A stretch of DNA of 34,912 bases, taken from positions 1 through 34,912 of the IMG/VR virus record IMGVR_UViG_3300044988_000327. One strand, written 5' to 3'. How positions within the stretch are numbered: position 1 is the stretch's first letter; each line of letters begins with the position of its first letter. The position numbers and the translations under genes are program-made. Positions 18,054 to 26,323 of this stretch are shown in pieces. The stretch is from a virus. The notes beneath the pieces are model-generated. The model searched no databases, was not told the DNA's origin, and saw only the letters and a program-made list of their open reading frames with translations.

Positions 18054-21000
18054 TGGCAGCGATTACAAGCTTAGTTTTGGCAGGTATTTCCTTGATCTTA
18101 TCTGTAGTTCAGATGATTATGGTTAAGAAGCCAAAAGGCCCAGATATGTCCGGAGTAGAAGCTCGTAAGGGTTACGAAATGGTTGTAGAGGGCAAACCAG
18201 ATAATTTAGCGGTAGTATACGGCAGAGCAAAAGTAGGTGGAGTCAGAACTTATCATGCTACATCTGCTGTATTTGAATATGTAGCGTCTAACGCTAATAA
18301 ATCATTTGTATCAGGAGTACAGGCTAATTTAACTGGTAGTATAACAGAGAAAGTTTTTAGTCCAACTGCAAATAAAAAGGTCACTGTACTTAAGACTTGG
18401 ACAGCAAATGTTAATGACCAGTTAGATATAAAGCTTGAGGGTAAGAGAAATGAATTTCTATTCTTTGAACAAGCTATTTGTGCAGGAGAGATTAATGAGA
18501 TTTATGATGTAATTGTAGATGAGTCTAAGTATTTAACTGACCCTAGTCTAGGCACATATGGAAACGCTGGAGAAACTAGATGGGAAGACTCAAGCAAGCC
18601 ACGAGCGGCTTTTAGAATAGATTTACATTATGCTACAGCTGATGCAGTGAGTCCAGCTGCTCCCGATCTTGACCCAATACCTACTGGCTATGGTGTCGCT
18701 AACTCTATATTTACAGCTAATTTTGCTGATAGAAGAACAGCGACATTCACAGGAATGTCGTATGCAGCTTGCGTATTTAGACTTGATAAAGATGATCCAC
18801 AATTTACTCAAACACCTAATCTGCAATTCTTAGTAGAAGGTAGAAAAGTACGTAAAATCAGTAGCGGTGGTCAGTTATTAACAGAAAGAGTTTACACAAA
18901 TAATCCAGCATATTGTTTATTAGACTATTTAATGGATGAAACTTTTGGTGGAAGTGTACCTGTAGATGAAATTGATTTAAATTCTTTTTATCAAGCCGCT
19001 CAAGTCTGTGATACTGTTGTATTTGAGAATGCAATCGCAGGCGGTCATATCTGGAAGCCTGTCAAGCCTGGTCGTAATGGGGAAGATGGTAACGGAAAAC
19101 GCAATGTACGCTTATATGAATGCAATATCTTAATTGATACTGACAAAGCGCTTCGTACCAATGTTGAAGAGATATTAGCGACAATGTCTGATGCACGATT
19201 AGTTTGGTCACGCGGCCAATACAGACTATTATTGCAATACACAAATAACGCTAATGATAATTTAGCCGTTGCAGCCACTTTAACAGATGAAGATCTCGTA
19301 TTAGATCAAGATGTTGAAATAACATATCCATCTGCAAGTGACAGATACAATTGTTGTACAATTAAATTTCATAATGAATCTAATGATTTCAAACAAGATG
19401 CTGTAAATTGGCCACACAAAATTCCTGACACGACACTGCGGGGCTTTGGGGGAATTAAATACCCTCTTGCAGATTTCACATGGAAAGATGAAGGCACTGG
19501 CCGTAGACTTCTAAATAAATATAGTGTATGGAATGGCACTATTAACCAGATGAATCAGACAAATGGTCTTGGTCTTGTATACCATTTAATTGTTAATCCT
19601 CATAATGATGGAGACGATTGGACATTAGAATGTGCTGGTAGTGATTATATTGAAGTAAGAATTTATGCTGTTAATGAAGTAACCGGTTTTAAAGAGATGT
19701 TGCCAGGATTCCCTAAGACTGCAGCATTTGCAGAAGGTGCGGCAAAAGTAGAAAATGTACACTTACCTTCTTGGAGATGGTCTGGGCCAAATTTAGATAT
19801 TAAAGAAAACAACGGTAGATATTATCGAATCGAAATAGATGGCGCTAATGTTGAAAGTGAAAAGGGAGTAGCCGCTGTAATTTATAATGATACACGAATA
19901 CTCTGGTCTACACGAGAAATAGCGTATCAGGGCGTACAAAGACTTGATTATACAGATGAAATATACTTACAAATGAAGGAGGAGGATAATGGCCTTGAAT
20001 TAGAGCTAGAAACATCTTTTGCTGGAATTGTAGATTATTATCATGCTTTATCTAAAGCAGAAGAATTGGTTAAAACTAGTAGAACAGCTTACACAATTAA
20101 ATTCAAGTATATCATTAGAAATAAATATTTAGAGCCTGGCGATTATATCATAATAGATAGTGAGACTTTAAATATTCGTTCATTAGCCAGTAATGTCCCT
20201 ATTGGTGATCGTCACACTTACTTTAGAATTAACTCTGTAAAGATATCAGAAAGTAACACATGCGAAGTTGTAGCTCAAAGGTTTCATTGGACACAGTTAG
20301 CGTGGACTAATAAGGATGGTGAATATATTAGAGCGCCTAATATATATTCAACAATTATAGCGGCACCTACTGAAATAGCTTTGTTCAGAGATGCTTACAG
20401 TCAAAGTACATCAGGTACTTTAAGATGGTCTGGGGCTAATGAACCTGATTTTCTTAGCTACATTGTCTACATGTATGAAGGGGGTTCAGTACCAGGCACA
20501 GGTACCCCAGAATTTCATGAAATTGGAAGATCAACTGTAAATGAATTTCAACTACCTAAGCTAAATGTTAGCAGTGCTATTTTTGCTGTACGAACTCAGA
20601 CTAGAACTGGTTTTTCTAATTATGGCTATACTAGCACAACAGAAGCCGAAGTGTTTGATACAGACACGTATGGTTTTTCTGGACTAGTATTCTCTAATGT
20701 TGCTAATCAACTATCTTGGACTGCTTTTAGCTTCTATAAAAATGGTACAAAAGTTATTGACATCAGTAGCGGCTCTTATACAACTACTGCAAACCCTACT
20801 GATACACTGTATATTTATTTTGACACAACATTAAGATTTTCATACGATATCAACAGTTTTAGAAATAAATATTTACTAGGCACTTATGTATTTGGCTCAA
20901 TAGTAAAGAGACGGGATATTCTTGTTTACACACCTAGCTTTATAAATATTTTAGGGAGAACAGATACAACCTTCAATACTAGAGATGCTGAAATTGTGTG

Positions 21001-24000
21001 GAGCAATAATGCTGAAGAGCCTATTCAACCTAGTCAATACTTGGTTCAAATTTTAGATACAAGTAATGTATTTAAAAAGTCTTATATAGTAACTACATCT
21101 TCATTTAAATTTACACATGATATGAATAAGGAACTGTTTGTAGCAGCTTCCAGAATATTCAAAGTAAGGGTTTACAGTATTGATGCATTAGGAAATACTA
21201 CTCAAGGTTATATTGAAGCTACTGTTGAGAATGCTGCACCATCTGTTACACAATTCAGTGTATCACCTAGCTTCAGAACAGCATTGGCTAAGGCAACTTT
21301 GGTATCAGACAGTGATATTACAAAGTATGTATTTAAGAAATATAGTCAAGCAGTTGGTGGAACACCTGTAATTGTAGAGACATTAAATAATTACGCTAAT
21401 ATCGAAGCTACAGAAGGTGTTGACTATTGGTATACGGTTACTGTGCATGATGAATATGGCGCAGGTCCAGAGAGTGAAAGAGTTACAACACAATCTGTAA
21501 GTTTTTCCGGGTCTTTAAATACAGGCTCTATTTTTATTTATAAAAGATCACCTCAGCCCCCTCCCATGCCAAGCGCAAATGTTACATATAGATTCTCTAG
21601 CAAAGCTGTAACAGGTTTAAATAATGGGTGGGACACTACAGAACCTGCAGGGATTGATCCACTATATATGAGTATGGCTTCTGCATTATCGTCTGAACTG
21701 ACTGATACTATTTTACCGACAGAATGGTCAATTCCAATTAAGTATGAAACTAATACTGCAAATTATCGCAGCTCAATAGTATATGCGTATCAAAGATCAG
21801 CTACAATATTGACAACAAATCCTGGTGATGTTACATATGAGTTCACGAGTAATGCTATTACTACAGCTAGTCTTTCTAATGGATGGTTAAAAGCAATTCC
21901 TAGTGGTCGAGATCCATTATATATTATTACAGCTATTGCTAGTAGTCAAACTAATACTGATGATATATTAGCTAATGAATGGTCTACACCTGTAATATTA
22001 GCGCAAGATGGTGCTAAAGGTGAAAGTGGTTTAAACTCTGCTGTATTTGGTATTAATAATGCATCTTCTACGTTTAATAAAAATGCTGCAGGAATTCTTA
22101 GCCCAGCAACTGGTATCGTATTAACTACTAGTTATCAAAACATAACTGGAACTATTACATACCAATGGCAAAAGAATGGTACAAATATTAGTGGCGCTAT
22201 AAGCAGTTCATATACTGTACCTACAACTGACTATGCTAGTGTGACAACTAATGCATATAAATGTATTATAACAGGGACTATCAATGGTGTTAGTGGTTCG
22301 TTAAATGATGTAATAACAATTCCTTTATTACTTGACGGTTCTTCATCACCAGTTGTAGTGTTATCTAATGATAATATAACAATAGCGGCACCTAATACCG
22401 GTTATGCTGGAATGGTTTTCAGCAGTGCTAGTTGTAATGTACAAGCTTATATTGGAACACTTGCCCTGAATTATAATGCGTCAGGTGGTGCAAATAGCTT
22501 TAAAGTAAGTATAACGACGTCTGGAGTAACGGTAGCAACTCCTATAAATGCAGCTATCTCAGCTCCAACAGCAATGTCAGCAGATACGGCTTACGCAGAT
22601 GTTACCGTAACTATGTATGATGCAAGCAACGTAGCATTAACGCCAATTATAAAGAGGATTACGTACTCTGTTAGTAGAACAGGAAGCATTGGCCTTTCTG
22701 GTGATGCAGTTGATATTATTTTTATCCGTAGTGCTGCACAACCCCCAAAGCTTGACGCGTCAGCTAGTGTCCCTACTAATTGGTATTCTGATATAACTTT
22801 AGTACCTGCAAGTGCAAATCCCTTATGGTCAAGTATAGGGATTAGGTCGACAGGTTCTACTACATACGAGTGGGGTACTGCCTCAAGAATCGAAGGAGCT
22901 AGTGTAGCAGAAGTTACAGTGTATACACGTGGTGTTCCAACGACAACACCCACAGGTGGTAGTTATACATTTGGTGCTGCAAGTCCTTTGACAACTGTAC
23001 CTACTTCAGCAGGCGCTACATGGTCAGCCTCAATTCCCGCAGGTACAGCTCCTGTATATACATCTCGTGCTGTAGCGAATACTGCTGCAGGAAACACTAG
23101 TCCTGTTGCTATAACTGGGTGGTCAACGCCTGTAATCAGCTTACAGAATGGCATAGACGCTACTTTTGCTGATCTAGTATCAGAGTCTGATATAACAGCT
23201 GCTGATAGTGAAGGTAAAGGCTATTCGTTGCCTCCTTCTAATAGATTAAGGCTATATGCAGGCGGTACTATAATTCCAGCAAATGTTACTTATTCAGGTG
23301 GTGGAGAGCAAAACGGATTAACCGCAACTATTGACCCAAATACTGGAATAATTACTTGGACAAGCATTGACTGGATTACAGATACAGCAGTATTTACATT
23401 TACTGCAAGATATAACAATGTAGATTACCCTACAATATACACTTATGCTAAATCTAAGAAAGGTTCTCCAAGTGTTTTACTAGATTTAATATCAGAAGCT
23501 GATGTAGTATCTGCTAATAGTTCAGGAATTGTAACTACATTTCCTTCTGGAAATCAAGCATTACTATATGAGGGCGGTGTACTAGTTCCTACAAATAAAA
23601 TCGTGTTTGCAGCAAGTGCAATACCTCAAAATGGACTTAAATTAGCTATTGATCCTAATGGCTATATAACACTTACGCAAACAACATGGACTAGCGATAG
23701 CGAATCTTTTACTATTACAGCCGCTTATAATGGTGTAACATATAAGTCTTTTTATAGTATAGCTAAATCTAAAAACGGTGTTAAAGGTAATGACGCTATT
23801 TTTGCTGACCTATTCTCAGATTCAGATATAACTCCTTCAGATAGTGATGGTAAGAATTATAGTTTACCTCCTGCAAATAGGTTGTTAATATATATTGGAG
23901 GGATTCCACAAAATTGGGATGTTACTTATTCGGCTAGTGCAGCCCAAACAGATTTAACCGCGACTATTGACCAAAATACAGGTGTTATTACATTTAATGG

Positions 24001-26323
24001 TGCAAATTGGACAGGTGATTTAGCTACATTTGTATTTAGCGCTGTATACAACAATGTTACTTATCAAAAGACATATACTTATGCTAAATCTAAGAAAGGT
24101 CTTAGTACAGTCCTAGTCGATCTTGTAGGTGATACTAATATTATACCGGCCAATAATTTAGGGAATGTAGGTACCTTACCTAGCGGAAGTGCCATTATAG
24201 TATATGAAGCAGGTGCAATTGTCACTAACCCACTTGCAGGGGCGCCTGTTATATCTTATTCAGGTGGTGCTACTAAGAATGGCTTAAAGCTATCTATCAA
24301 TCCATATGGTGTAATTTCACTTCAACAACCGACGACTAACTCGTGGTCATCTGACAGTGAGTCATTTACTATTCTAACTACATATAAAGGGTTAGTGTAC
24401 ACTAACATTTATACACTTTCTAAAGCAAAAGCTGGTATCCAAGGAATTTCTACTTTTCTAGCTTCTGTGTACTACAATGGTGTACCTACAAGAACACCGA
24501 CAGGCGGTTCTTTCGATTTTAGTAATAATCTATTAACGCTACCTACTCCAGCGGGGTGGCAGTCAACACCATTTCCTTCTACCACGGCAGGCGTTTACAT
24601 ATCTACTCAGCTATTTACATCTGTTAATGGCGGTATCTCAGTAGCGTGGTCTACTCCTGTATTGTATACTAAGAACGGTAACCAAGGTAAATCTGTATAC
24701 ACAGCTACTGTATACTTAGGGCCTCAAGCAAATAAGCCTGACGCACCTAATGGGGGTTCATACAATTTTGAGAATAATACGCTGTCACCACCTATTAGCC
24801 CTAATACATGGTCCATTTCACAGCCAACTGCAACAACTAATCCTACATGGGCATGTGATTTCACTTTTACAGCCACTGATACAAGCGCAGTAGCCTTAGC
24901 AGGAACATGGACTAATGTAAGAGCTATAGCTAAAAATGGTACTGATGGGGTAGGTATAAGTGTAAAGGGAGATCCGGGCAAAACAGCTGTCAGGGTATTT
25001 GCATGGAATAATAATGCAAGTGTATCTCCGACAACCCCTTCAGGCAATATTACTACTGTTTTGCCAACTATTCCTATTATAAATGTTTGGTATATAAGCC
25101 CAATGGCATCTTTAATTGGCGGCCAATTCCAGTGGCAGTGTGATGGATTATATGATCCAGTAGCTTTAACTACAACGTGGTCAACACCCTATCTTACTGT
25201 ATTCAAAGTAGATACGTTAGAAGCATTTACTGTTAAGACGGGTAAGTTATTATCTAAGACATTAGCCTCAGGTGGTCAGACAATTTGTTTAAATACTATT
25301 CCCGATTTGACGATTGAAACTAATGAAGTAAGAGGGTATAATGGTGTATCTTTAGTCACAGGTATGGGTGATGGTGGCGCATTATCGCAAATGTCTGTTG
25401 CTGAATCAGCTTCAACAACTTATAGATTAAAACGTGAAACGTTATTTTATGCTAATGCTAAAAATACTTTAAATGCTAATAAACGGTTTATAGTAAACTA
25501 TCAAGCATTTGCACCACCAGCTGGATTTAGTGGCGCATTTGAACAAAAAGCTGGTTTTACATTCTTTAGAGGTGCAACTGGCTGTGCTGATGTATCTGTA
25601 GATATTGGTTATGGATTACGTAAAAATAGTGCTGTTGGAAATCCTGAAGTATTACTTGGTGCTCACATTTTAGCAGGTAGAGAACAATCCGTAGACGCTT
25701 CTTCTAAAGGTAAAACTAGAACATTACTTTCTGCTGATTTTACAGGTATTGCAACTACAGATATTTTAGGTAATTTTATTCCACAAGGCGCATTTAGTGG
25801 TCAATTATCTACTTATGATACAGAAATGCCATTGCATAATAATAGATTTGCGGCATACTTTGAAAGTTATAATGATGGAACAGATGCAGCATATTCTCCA
25901 GATGCTGCTCCTAGAAAAGTTATGCTATGTGATAGTACATATGCAATGCGAGCATATGGTAATATCAAAGTAACTGGCCAAATCATTGCAACAGGTAACG
26001 TAACAGCTTATTATAGTTCAGATATTAGATTAAAAGATATTATATCTAAAATAGAAAATCCTATTGAAAAATTAAACAAAATATCTGGATATAACTATAA
26101 GTGGAAAGATGAATATTATGATACACAAGAAAAATCTCTTGTTAAAGAATATGATGTCGGAGTTATTGCACAAGAGATTATTGAAGTACTCCCTGAAGCT
26201 GTTCATGAACGTGCTGATGGAACTTTAGCTGTAGCTTATGAAAAATTAATACCATTATTAATTGAAGCTATTAAAGACCAGCAAAGACAAATTGAGGAAT
26301 TGAAACATGCCATTACCAGCTAG
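18053..26323 (+). CDS. J-like tail tip/fibre protein with C-terminal S74 chaperone
   Basis: A 2756-residue host-contact protein. The N-terminus (hydrophobic helix at about 5-23, then NLAVVYGRAKVGGVRTYHAT) and first 750 residues resemble the central tail-tip hub of lambda gpJ type. From about 760 come fibronectin-III-like domains. Later come Pro/Thr-rich repeated units with TGGSY-F...W-TPV patterns and four tandem units of about 100 residues (about 1702-2128). The C-terminus (about 2655-2756) is an S74 peptidase-like intramolecular chaperone: SSDIRLK, then YDVGVIAQEIIEVLPEAV, then a coiled-coil end. Such domains trimerise the fibre and cut themselves off near the Ser-Asp. The end overlaps the next gene by 17 bases. 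Confidence 0.88.
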   Translation: MAAITSLVLAGISLILSVVQMIMVKKPKGPDMSGVEARKGYEMVVEGKPDNLAVVYGRAKVGGVRTYHATSAVFEYVASNANKSFVSGVQANLTGSITEKVFSPTANKKVTVLKTWTANVNDQLDIKLEGKRNEFLFFEQAICAGEINEIYDVIVDESKYLTDPSLGTYGNAGETRWEDSSKPRAAFRIDLHYATADAVSPAAPDLDPIPTGYGVANSIFTANFADRRTATFTGMSYAACVFRLDKDDPQFTQTPNLQFLVEGRKVRKISSGGQLLTERVYTNNPAYCLLDYLMDETFGGSVPVDEIDLNSFYQAAQVCDTVVFENAIAGGHIWKPVKPGRNGEDGNGKRNVRLYECNILIDTDKALRTNVEEILATMSDARLVWSRGQYRLLLQYTNNANDNLAVAATLTDEDLVLDQDVEITYPSASDRYNCCTIKFHNESNDFKQDAVNWPHKIPDTTLRGFGGIKYPLADFTWKDEGTGRRLLNKYSVWNGTINQMNQTNGLGLVYHLIVNPHNDGDDWTLECAGSDYIEVRIYAVNEVTGFKEMLPGFPKTAAFAEGAAKVENVHLPSWRWSGPNLDIKENNGRYYRIEIDGANVESEKGVAAVIYNDTRILWSTREIAYQGVQRLDYTDEIYLQMKEEDNGLELELETSFAGIVDYYHALSKAEELVKTSRTAYTIKFKYIIRNKYLEPGDYIIIDSETLNIRSLASNVPIGDRHTYFRINSVKISESNTCEVVAQRFHWTQLAWTNKDGEYIRAPNIYSTIIAAPTEIALFRDAYSQSTSGTLRWSGANEPDFLSYIVYMYEGGSVPGTGTPEFHEIGRSTVNEFQLPKLNVSSAIFAVRTQTRTGFSNYGYTSTTEAEVFDTDTYGFSGLVFSNVANQLSWTAFSFYKNGTKVIDISSGSYTTTANPTDTLYIYFDTTLRFSYDINSFRNKYLLGTYVFGSIVKRRDILVYTPSFINILGRTDTTFNTRDAEIVWSNNAEEPIQPSQYLVQILDTSNVFKKSYIVTTSSFKFTHDMNKELFVAASRIFKVRVYSIDALGNTTQGYIEATVENAAPSVTQFSVSPSFRTALAKATLVSDSDITKYVFKKYSQAVGGTPVIVETLNNYANIEATEGVDYWYTVTVHDEYGAGPESERVTTQSVSFSGSLNTGSIFIYKRSPQPPPMPSANVTYRFSSKAVTGLNNGWDTTEPAGIDPLYMSMASALSSELTDTILPTEWSIPIKYETNTANYRSSIVYAYQRSATILTTNPGDVTYEFTSNAITTASLSNGWLKAIPSGRDPLYIITAIASSQTNTDDILANEWSTPVILAQDGAKGESGLNSAVFGINNASSTFNKNAAGILSPATGIVLTTSYQNITGTITYQWQKNGTNISGAISSSYTVPTTDYASVTTNAYKCIITGTINGVSGSLNDVITIPLLLDGSSSPVVVLSNDNITIAAPNTGYAGMVFSSASCNVQAYIGTLALNYNASGGANSFKVSITTSGVTVATPINAAISAPTAMSADTAYADVTVTMYDASNVALTPIIKRITYSVSRTGSIGLSGDAVDIIFIRSAAQPPKLDASASVPTNWYSDITLVPASANPLWSSIGIRSTGSTTYEWGTASRIEGASVAEVTVYTRGVPTTTPTGGSYTFGAASPLTTVPTSAGATWSASIPAGTAPVYTSRAVANTAAGNTSPVAITGWSTPVISLQNGIDATFADLVSESDITAADSEGKGYSLPPSNRLRLYAGGTIIPANVTYSGGGEQNGLTATIDPNTGIITWTSIDWITDTAVFTFTARYNNVDYPTIYTYAKSKKGSPSVLLDLISEADVVSANSSGIVTTFPSGNQALLYEGGVLVPTNKIVFAASAIPQNGLKLAIDPNGYITLTQTTWTSDSESFTITAAYNGVTYKSFYSIAKSKNGVKGNDAIFADLFSDSDITPSDSDGKNYSLPPANRLLIYIGGIPQNWDVTYSASAAQTDLTATIDQNTGVITFNGANWTGDLATFVFSAVYNNVTYQKTYTYAKSKKGLSTVLVDLVGDTNIIPANNLGNVGTLPSGSAIIVYEAGAIVTNPLAGAPVISYSGGATKNGLKLSINPYGVISLQQPTTNSWSSDSESFTILTTYKGLVYTNIYTLSKAKAGIQGISTFLASVYYNGVPTRTPTGGSFDFSNNLLTLPTPAGWQSTPFPSTTAGVYISTQLFTSVNGGISVAWSTPVLYTKNGNQGKSVYTATVYLGPQANKPDAPNGGSYNFENNTLSPPISPNTWSISQPTATTNPTWACDFTFTATDTSAVALAGTWTNVRAIAKNGTDGVGISVKGDPGKTAVRVFAWNNNASVSPTTPSGNITTVLPTIPIINVWYISPMASLIGGQFQWQCDGLYDPVALTTTWSTPYLTVFKVDTLEAFTVKTGKLLSKTLASGGQTICLNTIPDLTIETNEVRGYNGVSLVTGMGDGGALSQMSVAESASTTYRLKRETLFYANAKNTLNANKRFIVNYQAFAPPAGFSGAFEQKAGFTFFRGATGCADVSVDIGYGLRKNSAVGNPEVLLGAHILAGREQSVDASSKGKTRTLLSADFTGIATTDILGNFIPQGAFSGQLSTYDTEMPLHNNRFAAYFESYNDGTDAAYSPDAAPRKVMLCDSTYAMRAYGNIKVTGQIIATGNVTAYYSSDIRLKDIISKIENPIEKLNKISGYNYKWKDEYYDTQEKSLVKEYDVGVIAQEIIEVLPEAVHERADGTLAVAYEKLIPLLIEAIKDQQRQIEELKHAITS
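23156..24439 (+). repeat. Four tandem units of about 100 residues in the tail fibre (A-B-A-B)
   Basis: Units begin at 23156 (DATFADLVSESDIT), 23468 (PSVLLDLISEADVV), 23792 (DAIFADLFSDSDIT) and 24104 (STVLVDLVGDTNII). Each ends with a Y-KSK-G-like boundary. Units 1 and 3 resemble each other most (SLPP-NRL, TATID-NTG, TYAKSKKG), as do 2 and 4 (LPSG, NGLKL-I-P-G, SDSESFTI). This suggests duplication of a two-domain block. Confidence 0.85.
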
